This document shows, one piece after another, positions 36,341-44,625 of a stretch of 64,000 nt of DNA. The stretch comes from Alkalicoccus daliensis (GTDB lineage Bacteria > Bacillota > Bacilli > Bacillales > Salisediminibacteriaceae): contig NZ_FNIL01000009.1 of assembly GCF_900103955.1 (NCBI RefSeq), positions 84,662 through 148,661 of the forward strand, given 5' to 3'. The position numbers and the translations under genes were made by a program. A model generated the notes under the pieces. That model made no database searches and had not been told where the DNA came from. It saw only the letters and a program-made list of their open reading frames with translations. Position 1 is the first letter of the stretch. Each line of letters opens with the position of its first letter.

Positions 36341-37213
36341 ATGAAAAAGAAAGTATTATTATTTTTGGTGGTATGTATGATGTTAACTAGTACAGGAGCC
36401 CTATCCGTGTTTGCGTCTTCTTCCGAAACAAAAGCTACGTGGCTATGGAATCCTTGGATGTTTGTACAGGATGAGGCAGGAACGCTCGCTTTTCTGGAAA
36501 GCAAAAAGGTAAACAAAGTATATGTGCAGGTTGACCGGGACGTACCAATGCAGTCATATAGAAGTTTTATTGAAAAGGCCACTGCGAAAAACATGAAAAT
36601 TTATGCACTTGATGGAGCCCCGGACTGGGCAGCAAATAAAGGGGATCGTCACCTTAATACAATGATGAAATGGGTAGGGGACTATCAAAAGCAGGCACCT
36701 GCTGCAGCAAAATTTTCAGGAATTCATCTGGATGTAGAACCGTATTTATTAAGCGGCTGGAAGAAAAATCAGGCAAGGACTGTGCTGGATTTTCAAAAAC
36801 TGCTCATGAATGGAAAACAGCAGGCAGCAGCTATGAATCTCCCGATGGAAGCTGACCTTCCTTTCTGGTTCGACGAAATCAGCTACAATAACACTTACGG
36901 TAAAGGGAATCTTGCAGAGTGGGCAATTGAAAAAATGGATGGAATTACGTTAATGTCATATCGTGACAGTGCCCCAATGCTGATTGAAATTGTAAAACAG
37001 GAAATGGCCTTCGGACAGAAACATAGTACACCAATTACTGTGGGTGTAGAAACAATGAAATCTTATGAAGGAAATCAAGTCAGCTTCTTTGAAGAAGGGG
37101 AAGCATATATGAACCAGCAGCTTGAACTTGTGAAAAAGCATTACGGAGGAAATTCTGCTTTTGGAGGATTTGCCGTTCACCATGTCGACAGCTGGAAAAC
37201 TTTAAAACCATAA
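36341..37213 (+). CDS. Secreted TIM-barrel-like protein under c-di-GMP riboswitch control
   Basis: 290 residues with a Sec signal peptide (basic MKKK, hydrophobic core, likely cleavage near residue 26 after VFASS or close by). The mature part shows a barrel-like alternation with VNKVYVQVDRD, MKIYALDGAPDW, the acidic FSGIHLDVEPYLLSGW and GITLMSYRDSAP, a layout common in glycoside hydrolases, where the Asp/Glu of HLDVEP would be catalytic. I cannot name the family. The riboswitch upstream ties it to c-di-GMP, which in bacilli controls motility and matrix, so a matrix or wall polymer hydrolase is a reasonable guess. Confidence 0.75.
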   Translation: MKKKVLLFLVVCMMLTSTGALSVFASSSETKATWLWNPWMFVQDEAGTLAFLESKKVNKVYVQVDRDVPMQSYRSFIEKATAKNMKIYALDGAPDWAANKGDRHLNTMMKWVGDYQKQAPAAAKFSGIHLDVEPYLLSGWKKNQARTVLDFQKLLMNGKQQAAAMNLPMEADLPFWFDEISYNNTYGKGNLAEWAIEKMDGITLMSYRDSAPMLIEIVKQEMAFGQKHSTPITVGVETMKSYEGNQVSFFEEGEAYMNQQLELVKKHYGGNSAFGGFAVHHVDSWKTLKP

Positions 37214-37243
37214 AACCATAAAACTATAAAACTATAAAACCAT
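37204..37243. repeat. Five-copy 8-base tandem repeat at the gene end
   Basis: aaaaccat, aaaaccat, aaaactat, aaaactat, aaaaccat in direct succession. The stop codon of the preceding gene (37211-37213) lies at the junction of units one and two, so unit number can vary without changing the protein much. Confidence 0.85.
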
Positions 37244-37249
37244 AATATG

Positions 37250-37286
37250 AAAGGACTGTTCTCCCAGAGGAGAACAGTCCTTTAAG
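37250..37286 (+). terminator. Strong intrinsic terminator
   Basis: aaaggactgttctcc at 37250-37264 pairs perfectly over 15 bases with ggagaacagtccttt at 37269-37283, with a four-base loop. It ends the riboswitch-controlled transcript. The T tail is cut short by repeat R1, which begins at 37286. Confidence 0.9.
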
Positions 37287-37819
37287 AGTGTTTATAAAGT
37301 AAGAAATTTTGTATGTTTATGATTTGCTGTGTATAGGTTTTCCTCCGCTTTCCGGCGGAACCTTTGCCGTGGGGCTGGTCTTCAGCTATTTGCAATGCCT
37401 CCCGGCATTACAAAGGATCTTCAGACTGCGCTTTAATCCCGCTGTCACCGCCGGGCGCTATGGAGAAAAGTTATTTCCGAAGAAAAAGTGTCCATATTTC
37501 TGCGGTTTCGTATAAAAACCATTGCCTCCCTTAATTATGCTGGAGTCGCAGAAGAGTCGACTCCTGGAGGATGAAGAACGATTCTTATATCTTCCCAGAC
37601 GTTCTTACTGGGAAGATATAGTAAGCATGTGCAAAACCAGCCAATGATCTTGAAATCACTGGAAAGAGCTCTTTGCTTTCCAGTGATTTGGCTGCGTGAA
37701 GCCATGCTCCTCTTTTAAGAAGGCAGGTTAGCTGAGAGAGTTCCCTCCGGAAAGCGACACTTCGGAGGCAAAAGCATAAAATCATATACTTATACAAAAA
37801 AAGTACTTTTTCAACAGTC
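37286..37819 (+). repeat. Dispersed repeat R1, copy A (complete, about 534 bases)
   Basis: Left end gagtgtttataaagta and right end (reverse complement gactgttgaaaaagta) form a terminal inverted repeat with 13 of 16 matches. The interior contains two perfect hairpins: 37586-37598 with 37608-37620 (13 bases) and 37653-37666 with 37676-37689 (14 bases). It has no plausible gene. The size, ends and repetition fit a miniature inverted-repeat transposable element. Confidence 0.75.
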
Positions 37820-37972
37820 CTTTACTTTTAGCCGTAAAAGTAGTTTTTATCTTTATGTTTCATCCACAGAGGATCGATTGTTAAGGGGCGTCTCTCTGCG
37901 AATCAGCTCAATCGGATGAGAATACATGCAAAAATATAGGGAGCTGTTTACTAAATGTCTCCTGACTAAACA
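37820..37972. other. Spacer between R1 copy A and the MFS gene
   Basis: AT-rich, no feature seen; no clear terminator for the minus-strand MFS gene. Confidence 0.4.
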
Positions 37973-39223
37973 CTAATCTCCGGAAGCAGCTTCTCTGGAG
38001 GAAAAGGAAGTTTTATGATCAGGAGGAGCGAAAAAGATTTTTTGGAAAGCAATGCCGAGACTGCCAAGAAATAATAAAGCAGATGCGACAGCCAAAAAAA
38101 CATATACGGGCGAAAAAATTCCTGTGAGCACCCCGCCGGCAAGTGGAGCAGCGAGAACAACAGAGTTGCTGAGAGAATTATATATTCCCGAAACTCTTGT
38201 AATGGAAGCCTCAGAAGTTTCCCGGTGCAGCACAGCACCAATCGTTACACTGAAGATCCCCACTCCAAGTCCTGCAGCAAATCCACAGATCACTGGAAAT
38301 AAAACGGGCATCCCTTGATGGAATATACCGATTCCTCCAAAGCCGGCACCTAGTAACAGCATACTGCACCCGAGAAATATACCGTACAAACGTATTTCTT
38401 TCAGCCGCTGCAGCAAGATCATCATAATAAGTGCTCCCGTGCCGGAGGAACCCATAATCCAGCCGATCAGCTCCGGCTGTCCCGGAGCTGTATTACGAAG
38501 CAGTACAGCAATCTGTACATCCACCATCTGCAGGAAAAAAAGTGCTGCTAGTACAAAGGATATGCTGAGCCAAAGGGGTCTGTGACGCACAACATACAGC
38601 CAGCCATCTTTCCAGTTTTCCCAAAAGGAAAACTGTTTTATTGAAGAAGCAGAAGGGGCACCCGCAGTTTTCGCTGCCGGATGCAATATCATGGATGAAA
38701 AAAGGTGAGCGGCTGCATTGAGAGCGATACAGAGCTGGGGAGAAAAACCTGCAGCTAGAGCTCCACCGAGAAAAGGACCGATAATCTTGGAGGCTTCATT
38801 TACTGAACCATTCAAAGTGACTGCTTTTACTATCAGATTTTCCGGAACGATCTCTTTCACGAGTGACTGCTGCGCAGGGAAATGGATAACTGAAAAACAA
38901 GCTCTGAGAGTAAGAATCAGCAGGGCTTCAGGCGGTCCTGGAGCAAAAATAAGTCCGGCAGTTAAGATGGCTGTTGCTGCATCAGCTGACTGCATCAGCC
39001 GGATTTTATTGATTTTGTCCGCCCATACAGCTGCGAACTGACTGAAAACTACAGCAGGAAGCGCGTATGCGATGGGAATTAAAGCGATCGTCAGCGGCTC
39101 TGCCTGCCAGAGATACCCGAATAATATCATTACAGCCACCATGTCAAACCATCTTCCCAGAGAAGAAATGGCATAGGAAACAAATAACCGCCCATAAGGT
39201 TTATTTTTCAGTAATGCCTTCAT
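37973..39223 (-). CDS. MFS transporter, probable drug or siderophore exporter
   Basis: A 416-residue major facilitator with twelve membrane segments. The first cytoplasmic loop motif AVWADKINKIRLM corresponds to the MFS signature loop, and GFAAGLGVGIFSVTIGA lies in the second half. It resembles the MFS_3/EntS group of exporters. Start at 39223 with gaagggggtttc on the minus strand. It is the second gene behind a winged-helix regulator (67-base gap), which likely controls it. The substrate is unknown. Confidence 0.82.
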   Translation of the reverse strand: MKALLKNKPYGRLFVSYAISSLGRWFDMVAVMILFGYLWQAEPLTIALIPIAYALPAVVFSQFAAVWADKINKIRLMQSADAATAILTAGLIFAPGPPEALLILTLRACFSVIHFPAQQSLVKEIVPENLIVKAVTLNGSVNEASKIIGPFLGGALAAGFSPQLCIALNAAAHLFSSMILHPAAKTAGAPSASSIKQFSFWENWKDGWLYVVRHRPLWLSISFVLAALFFLQMVDVQIAVLLRNTAPGQPELIGWIMGSSGTGALIMMILLQRLKEIRLYGIFLGCSMLLLGAGFGGIGIFHQGMPVLFPVICGFAAGLGVGIFSVTIGAVLHRETSEASITRVSGIYNSLSNSVVLAAPLAGGVLTGIFSPVYVFLAVASALLFLGSLGIAFQKIFFAPPDHKTSFSSREAASGD

Positions 39224-39290
39224 GAAACCCCCTCCTTCTAACCTCTATGTTAAAGAAGTAATGTCAGAGGGATATCAGACCAACAATTTA

Positions 39291-40421
39291 TTATAAATAA
39301 AGCTGCAGTTCAGCTTCCGTACTGCGAAGAATTAATTCCAGGTCAAATTCTGCTGTAATATCATCCCAGGCGGCGGATATGAAATTTTCTGCGGAGGCTG
39401 AAAAAGAATATTTACTCAAAAAGAAGCGGCTGATTGTTATTGCCAGCAGCTGATGGGAACGGAAGCGGGAGTGATGAAGTGTCTGCATTCCCTGTGCAAT
39501 ATGCCGGCTGCCGGATTTATTTTTCCGTTCTTCTTCCAGTCCTGTTAAGACTTGAAAAATCCCGAGCTCTCTCTGATACGGTTTTTGTTCGAAAAATAAA
39601 TGAAGATGGTCCTGGTGCTTTTTGATTTCTGCAGAGTTATCCTGAAGCATCGCGAGCATCAGCTTGTTCAGCTGTAAAAAAGGATAAAATCCATGCTCTT
39701 CTGAAGATACTATCTGCACGGCTTTCCGTATGTGCTTTTCCGCGTTATTATATTCCTCTGCTATTATTGAAAACAATACAGCAGCTAACAACTCTGCTTC
39801 CATCTGGGTATTTTCAGAGAAAACTTTTAAATCAACTGCTTTTTCAAGATAAGCAAGCGCCTGTTTTTTCTGCGTGGAGAACATAAAGTAGATATGGAGC
39901 AGATACAGAGCTCTTTTGGAGAAAGGAAGATGTGTGTTTGACAGAAGCTGCTGGAAATCTCCGCGCATAAACGCTACAATAATTTCTGTTTCAATATCAA
40001 TGTTAATTCCAAGTTCTTTCTGCCGTATGAGTGTGTCAAGAGCTTCTCCCTGGCCGAAAAGGTGATATCTGCCTAGCAGGCTGACTGCTAAATTTTGAAA
40101 AGCCGGATCGCCTTCAAGAGGAAAAACAGGGGCAGCTGCAAGAGAAAGCTTGTAGCCGCGGCCCTTTACTGTTTCGATCAAGACACTCTCCTGCCAGTGC
40201 TTGAGTTTTTTCCGGAGGCGGTATATATGGTCATCTACCGTTCGGTCTGTAGGGAAAGACTCCGGCCATACTGCTTGAAGAAGCTGGTCCCGGGAAAGTG
40301 TTCTTTCTGAATTTATATGCAGATACTGCAGCAGCATAAATTCTTTTCTAAGGAGCGGAATGGTCTCTCCGCGTAGGGAAACGAGATATTCTTCTGAATG
40401 AAAGTCCAGCACTGCACTCAC
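39291..40421 (-). CDS. Winged-helix (OmpR/PhoB-type) regulator with helical C-terminal repeat domain
   Basis: 376 residues. Residues about 5-95 form an OmpR-type DNA-binding domain: IPLLRKEFMLLQYL, SRDQLLQAVWPESFPTDRTVDDHIYRLRKKL (in two stretches) and the wing TVKGRGYKL. There is no receiver domain before it. The remaining 280 residues are alpha-helical with a TPR-like rhythm, for example ALYLLHIYF and AEKHIRKAVQI. This organisation resembles SARP/BTAD-like one-component regulators, with the helical part as probable ligand or protein sensor. It precedes the MFS gene on the same strand. Confidence 0.75.
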   Translation of the reverse strand: MSAVLDFHSEEYLVSLRGETIPLLRKEFMLLQYLHINSERTLSRDQLLQAVWPESFPTDRTVDDHIYRLRKKLKHWQESVLIETVKGRGYKLSLAAAPVFPLEGDPAFQNLAVSLLGRYHLFGQGEALDTLIRQKELGINIDIETEIIVAFMRGDFQQLLSNTHLPFSKRALYLLHIYFMFSTQKKQALAYLEKAVDLKVFSENTQMEAELLAAVLFSIIAEEYNNAEKHIRKAVQIVSSEEHGFYPFLQLNKLMLAMLQDNSAEIKKHQDHLHLFFEQKPYQRELGIFQVLTGLEEERKNKSGSRHIAQGMQTLHHSRFRSHQLLAITISRFFLSKYSFSASAENFISAAWDDITAEFDLELILRSTEAELQLYL

Positions 40422-40783
40422 CTCGCATTTTATGGCAGCCTTCCGGTAAATAGACGAGAAAATTCCTCGTCCTATTGAATCTTCAGGCTGCGCTGATCCT
40501 CTGTGAATCTCCGGCTTTACATTCGGATATTATTCGAATGTAAGAATAATCTCAAATGAAAATTATAAAGTTGGTTCAAGTTCATCTTCCGGCTGTTATA
40601 ATCACATGCAATATGTGGTCTGAAACACAAAGTTTCCGGATTGTATTTCTCCGTCTCTTACTGACAATATACAATAAAGAATACAGGCAGGAAATACCTT
40701 ATTTTTCTTAATTAACAGCTTAATCTGACAGTATTGAGGGAATGAGTCAAACAGGGAACGTACATAATGAAGGGGCGGTCAGC
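40422..40783. other. Divergent intergenic region between the regulator and the YndJ-like gene
   Basis: Contains the inverted repeat acattcg at 40519-40525 / cgaatgt at 40535-40541, about 100 bases upstream of the regulator start, a candidate operator. An in-frame ATG at 40742 has gaggg only one base before it and is probably not used. No other feature is seen. Confidence 0.5.
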
Positions 40784-41749
40784 ATGACAGCGAAAAAGAA
40801 CGTGGCAGCAGGTGTGGCGGCAGGTGTGTTATGGCTGATTTTCACAGATATAAATGTAGTGCAGGCGGCACTCGCACTTTCATTTCTAGTACTCATCCCT
40901 CTGCTTCTGCATATCGCAGTTCCAAAACGACCGGACCTGCAGGTAGAATCATTACTTACTTGGTTATCCAAACGATCTTTTTTAGCAGGGATTTTTGGAT
41001 TGATATCCATCAGTTTTAACCATACTTTTGTATCAGTTTCCTCTGCTCTCGTATGGTTCCTGTTTATGCTGGCAGTCGCAGCATGCGGTGCCTGGAGAAT
41101 TCAGAAACGCGGCTTATATCCAGCGGAGGAAACGATTATAGATACAGGCTTAATTTTTACCGGTGCCGGCGGGCTGTGGCTGGTACTGTGGCAGGGAGGG
41201 ATTGACCGGCTTCTTCCCTACGATGAATTGACGATGTCATTAACAGCAGTCCATTACCATTATTCTGCAGTAGTTATTCCAATTTTGACAGGTGCTTTCG
41301 GCCGGCTGCTTATTTCCATAAGAGGATATACAGGCCCGCCATATCGTTTTTTAGCGATCGGCGCAGCGATCGGATCGCCATTAATCGCGCTCGGTGTTGT
41401 GCAGGGACCGCCTCTTGAATTAGTATATGTGTTTATATATGCAGTGCTGTTATACTGGCTGAGTATCTGGTGGCTCTGCATGCTTCCCAAAATTTCCCTT
41501 CGGTCAAAATTGTGCCTTTCGTTAGCTTCGATTTCTCTTATGATATCAATGGGAGTTACTTTTTTATATGCTCTTGGGGTTACACTGGGTGAGCCGATTA
41601 TTTCCTATGAAAAAATGTTTTACTGGCACGGAGCTGTAAACGCGATAGGATTCTCTCTATTTGGTACACTGGGATGGTACCTGCTTGGTTCGCTGCCTAA
41701 AAGGAAGCGAACTGGAGCAAAAGTAATTACGCCGAAGGAAGTACCATAG
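40784..41749 (+). CDS. YndJ-like multi-pass membrane protein
   Basis: About 321 residues and roughly nine hydrophobic segments, with short polar loops. The segments [20 protein letters not shown] and [20 protein letters not shown] are typical of the YndJ family of B. subtilis, whose role is unknown. The start at 40784 follows aagggg at eight bases. It is followed 28 bases later by the UbiX gene, so the two may be co-transcribed. Confidence 0.7.
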   Translation: MTAKKNVAAGVAAGVLWLIFTDINVVQAALALSFLVLIPLLLHIAVPKRPDLQVESLLTWLSKRSFLAGIFGLISISFNHTFVSVSSALVWFLFMLAVAACGAWRIQKRGLYPAEETIIDTGLIFTGAGGLWLVLWQGGIDRLLPYDELTMSLTAVHYHYSAVVIPILTGAFGRLLISIRGYTGPPYRFLAIGAAIGSPLIALGVVQGPPLELVYVFIYAVLLYWLSIWWLCMLPKISLRSKLCLSLASISLMISMGVTFLYALGVTLGEPIISYEKMFYWHGAVNAIGFSLFGTLGWYLLGSLPKRKRTGAKVITPKEVP

Positions 41750-41777
41750 TATTCAGCTGTCCTGGGGAGGAGTAAAG

Positions 41778-42344
41778 ATGAAAAAGAAACGAATTATTAT
41801 CGGGATTTCCGGGTCTACCGGAGCAATTTATGGAATTCGGCTGCTGGAAGTTCTTTCACAGCTTGAAGAAGTAGAAACGCATCTTATAATCAGTGAGTGG
41901 GCTGAAAAAACAATTCAGATTGAAACGGATTATCGGGCAGCTCAGGTGAAGGAGCTCGCAGACTTTGTACATCCCCCGCAGAATCAGGCTGCGAAAATAT
42001 CCAGCGGTTCTTTTCGGACAGATGCAATGATCATTGTTCCCTGCAGTATGAAAACACTCAGTTCTGTAGCACACGGTTTTGCAGATAACCTTATCAGCCG
42101 TGCTGCTGATGTAGTATTAAAGGAAAGAAGAAAATTAATTATGGTACCGCGGGAAACCCCGCTTCATGAGATTCACCTGGAAAATATGCTGAAGCTTTCA
42201 AGAATGGGAGTAATCATGATGCCGCCGATGCCTGCTTTCTACAATGAACCTAAGAGCATTGAGGACATTATCAATCATACGATTTCCAGACTGCTGGATC
42301 TGCTGGATATTGATAACGAACTGACAAAACGCTGGCTGCAATAA
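41778..42344 (+). CDS. ubiX: Flavin prenyltransferase (UbiX/Pad1 family)
   Basis: Makes prenylated FMN, the cofactor of UbiD-type decarboxylases. It is 188 residues long. Motifs: FMN-binding [16 protein letters not shown] at the N-terminus, KISSGSF and [14 protein letters not shown] in the middle, [16 protein letters not shown] and [10 protein letters not shown] good ggggagg precedes the start. No UbiD partner is nearby. Because mqnB and mqnD of the futalosine menaquinone pathway are in the same window, a role in the late decarboxylation of that pathway is plausible, besides phenolic acid decarboxylation. Confidence 0.92.
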   Translation: MKKKRIIIGISGSTGAIYGIRLLEVLSQLEEVETHLIISEWAEKTIQIETDYRAAQVKELADFVHPPQNQAAKISSGSFRTDAMIIVPCSMKTLSSVAHGFADNLISRAADVVLKERRKLIMVPRETPLHEIHLENMLKLSRMGVIMMPPMPAFYNEPKSIEDIINHTISRLLDLLDIDNELTKRWLQ

Positions 42345-42368
42345 ATGCCGCGCAGTAAAAAAAACGTT

Positions 42369-42384
42369 AAGTAAGCGCTGACAT
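42369..42384 (+). promoter_or_regulatory. CcpA catabolite-responsive element (cre)
   Basis: aagtaagcgctgacat matches the cre consensus WTGNAANCGNWNNCAW at all fixed positions except the second. It lies 27 bases before the glutamate dehydrogenase start, so carbon catabolite repression is expected, as for B. subtilis rocG. Confidence 0.65.
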
Positions 42385-42410
42385 TCTATCTTTAGAAAGG
42401 TGTGTAGCAA

Positions 42411-43814
42411 ATGACAGTACACGATACGCAGAACTTAATTGAAAGCATTATGGAATCCTTGTACAAAGACGAAAATTTTCTCGAAGAAATCGGAGCGGAC
42501 CGGGAACGGTATTTTCAATCAGGAACTGAAATTCTTACTACTACAGATAAAATAATCAAAAGCTATATCCGTGTTTCCAGAGATAACAGAGAAATAGAAA
42601 GAATTCCTGCGTACCGGGTGCAGCACAATAATATTGCCGGGTTCTATAAAGGCGGGATCCGATTCAGTGACCAGGTAAATGAAAGTGAAGTAGAAAATCT
42701 GGCAATATTAATGACGTTAAAAAATGCTTTGCATGAACTCCCCTATGGAGGTGCCAAAGGGGGAGTAGTAGTTCATCCGAACAATTACTCCAAACGGGAG
42801 CTGAACATGATCGCGAAAAAATATGTGCAGCGATTTGCTCCGGATATCGGACCGACACGGGATATCCCAGCTCCTGATATGGGTACGAATGAAGAAACGA
42901 TGGACTGGATGGTAGGAGAATTCAAAACAATCCACCCAGGTAAAAATTACATGGGTGCCTTTACAGGAAAAAGTGTAGAGAACGGCGGGGCACAGGGTAG
43001 AAGGGAAGCAACAGGAAGAGGCGTGTATCACAGCTATAAGTGGCTGGTGGAGGACTGGGCAAGCCAGACACCGGATAAAAATGACATAGCGGAAGGAATA
43101 CACCGGCAGCAGTGGCAGTTATTGCGCGATCTAGTAGATAAAAATATCCGGACAGAAAAAATCACTGTAGCAGTCCAGGGTTTCGGAAATGTAGGAAGTG
43201 TAGCAGCGCTCCAGGCATACGAATGTGAAGATCTGGACCATGCGATTACAGCAGTCAGTGATCATCAGGTAATGCTTCGCAACAAAGCGGGACTGGATAT
43301 TCCGGCGCTTGTAGAATATCAGACAAAATACAGAACACTTCCTGTCACAGAAGAAGCACTTCAGAAATATGGAATTGAAGCAGAAATATTGCAGCCGGAA
43401 GATCTGCTTACAGAAGAAGTGGATGTTATGTTTTTGGCAGCGGTGGAAGATCAGATTACAGATTTAAATAAAGAGCTTGTTAAAGCAAAAGTTTTTGTAG
43501 AAGGAGCAAATGCTCCTATCGATAGAGCTGCGGATGAATATCTTCATAACGACGGGAGAATTGTCATTCCTGACATTCTGGCAAATGCCGGTGGTGTAAT
43601 GGTTTCTTATATAGAATGGAAGCAGGACCGCGTCACTTATTTATATACAGAAGAAGAAGTGCTGAATGACATGATTAATCATATGTCGGAAAGCTGTGAA
43701 AAAGTTTTTGTATCTTACTTTAAAGAAGGACTGCCGGGAATTAGAAGCACCTGTTATGTTCATGCGCTGAAACGCCTCTTTACGCTTCTTTATCGACACG
43801 GGAAACTGTTTTAA
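42411..43814 (+). CDS. Glutamate dehydrogenase (Glu/Leu/Phe/Val dehydrogenase family)
   Basis: Interconverts glutamate and 2-oxoglutarate plus ammonia with NAD(P). It is 467 residues, about 40 longer than B. subtilis RocG/GudB. Active-site segments are intact: KGGIRFSDQV, PYGGAKGGVVV, DIPAPDMGTNEETM and the nucleotide-binding VQGFGNVGSVAA. The extra length lies partly in DKNDIAEGIHRQQWQLLRDL before the Rossmann domain. Preceded by agaaaggtgtg and a cre site, suggesting a catabolic enzyme under CcpA. Cofactor preference is not determinable here. Confidence 0.9.
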   Translation: MTVHDTQNLIESIMESLYKDENFLEEIGADRERYFQSGTEILTTTDKIIKSYIRVSRDNREIERIPAYRVQHNNIAGFYKGGIRFSDQVNESEVENLAILMTLKNALHELPYGGAKGGVVVHPNNYSKRELNMIAKKYVQRFAPDIGPTRDIPAPDMGTNEETMDWMVGEFKTIHPGKNYMGAFTGKSVENGGAQGRREATGRGVYHSYKWLVEDWASQTPDKNDIAEGIHRQQWQLLRDLVDKNIRTEKITVAVQGFGNVGSVAALQAYECEDLDHAITAVSDHQVMLRNKAGLDIPALVEYQTKYRTLPVTEEALQKYGIEAEILQPEDLLTEEVDVMFLAAVEDQITDLNKELVKAKVFVEGANAPIDRAADEYLHNDGRIVIPDILANAGGVMVSYIEWKQDRVTYLYTEEEVLNDMINHMSESCEKVFVSYFKEGLPGIRSTCYVHALKRLFTLLYRHGKLF

Positions 43815-43861
43815 GCAAAGGAAAGAGACAGCAGATTTGATTGAAAAGATTTTCGTCATAT

Positions 43862-43908
43862 AAAAAAGACAGGCTTTCGGAAATGTGCAGCGAAAGCCTG
43901 TCTTTTTT
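43862..43908. terminator. Bidirectional terminator
   Basis: An 18-base perfect stem, 43862-43879 (aaaaaagacaggctttcg) with 43891-43908 (cgaaagcctgtctttttt). It serves glutamate dehydrogenase and the converging VOC gene. Confidence 0.93.
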
Positions 43909-44311
43909 ATTGGTTATGTGGAGAGTCTGAATCCGGCTGAAGAAATTCAATTTTGTTCCCATCAGGATCATTTATCCAGCACTGCTCATTTTTCCCGAGG
44001 CCGCGCTTAGGTTCTACTGTTAAAGCGAGCCCTTTCTTTTTAAGTTCAGCTGCTACTTCTTCCACATTATCCACAAGCAGGCAGAAATGATGAGGTCCAA
44101 TTTCATCAGCAGCTGGAGTATGAGAAGTTTTTCCGCCGTGAAATAGTTCAATATACTGCTTTGGAGCAACTTTTACATATTCAATCCACGGTTCTCCATT
44201 CTCTTTTTTTACCTGGAATGCATGCTCCAGACCAAGGACTTCACAATAAAAATATAATGATTTCTTCATATCAGCTACCGTAAAAGCAGTGTGGGCAATG
44301 CCATTAATCAT
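43907..44311 (-). CDS. VOC/glyoxalase superfamily protein
   Basis: 134 residues in two beta-alpha-beta-beta-beta repeats. Potential metal ligands are His7, Glu55, His74 or His75, and Glu122, the pattern of glyoxalase I-type metal sites. Segments: GIAHTAFTVADMKKSLYFY, IELFHGG, GPHHFCLLVDNVEE and DPDGNKIEFLQ. It could be a lactoylglutathione lyase-like or a bacillithiol-dependent enzyme; substrate unknown. A good agga(ggtttt) site precedes the start. Stands alone, ending at the shared terminator. Confidence 0.85.
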   Translation of the reverse strand: MINGIAHTAFTVADMKKSLYFYCEVLGLEHAFQVKKENGEPWIEYVKVAPKQYIELFHGGKTSHTPAADEIGPHHFCLLVDNVEEVAAELKKKGLALTVEPKRGLGKNEQCWINDPDGNKIEFLQPDSDSPHNQ

Positions 44312-44441
44312 ATAAAAACCTCCTGTAACAATTATTATTCCGGGAGAAAAGATCAGCCGGAAGCTCTACCTTTTCAGCATATTATACCGGGACTCCTGAT
44401 GTACAACAAATATCTGTGAAAAAATGAAATTTTTTTAAATC

Positions 44442-44466
44442 GTTTTAACTCATTCAAATCGGGTAA
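44442..44466 (+). promoter_or_regulatory. Sigma-B-type promoter
   Basis: GTTTTAA at 44442-44448, a 12-base spacer and GGGTAA at 44461-44466 match the general-stress sigma-B consensus (GTTTAA, 12-15 bases, GGGTAW). Transcription would start about 30 bases before the 26-residue peptide gene. Confidence 0.65.
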
Positions 44467-44503
44467 ATAAACTAAGAAAGCCAACATGAAAAGAGGTGAC
44501 GAT

Positions 44504-44584
44504 ATGGGAAAAATTAAAAAGCTTATTGCAGTAGGCCAACTGATCGTCGTCGCCTGGTCGATTATTAAGCGGCTCAGACGATAG
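44504..44584 (+). CDS. Tiny amphipathic/membrane peptide, 26 aa
   Basis: Reads MGKIKKLIAVGQ followed by LIVVAWSIIKRLRR, a hydrophobic stretch of about 15 residues with basic ends, as in small membrane-associated stress peptides. An excellent aagaggtgac ribosome site lies about four to six bases upstream, and the sigma-B-type promoter precedes it. Co-transcribed with the PfpI-like gene 41 bases downstream. Family unknown. Confidence 0.6.
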   Translation: MGKIKKLIAVGQLIVVAWSIIKRLRR

Positions 44585-44625
44585 TTATAAATTTTGAATT
44601 TCATCAAAGGAGTGAAGTGTAAGTT

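Noticed and set aside
36127..36594. Minus-strand frame of 155 codons opposite the riboswitch and the secreted protein
   Set aside because: It is antisense to a clear signal-peptide gene and a conserved RNA, without a ribosome site.
37204..37243. Short tandem repeat considered as a CRISPR array
   Set aside because: Units are 8 bases without spacers, far from CRISPR structure, and no cas genes are present.
37309..37515. Open frame inside R1 copy A
   Set aside because: Other R1 copies do not keep this frame, so it is not a gene of the element.
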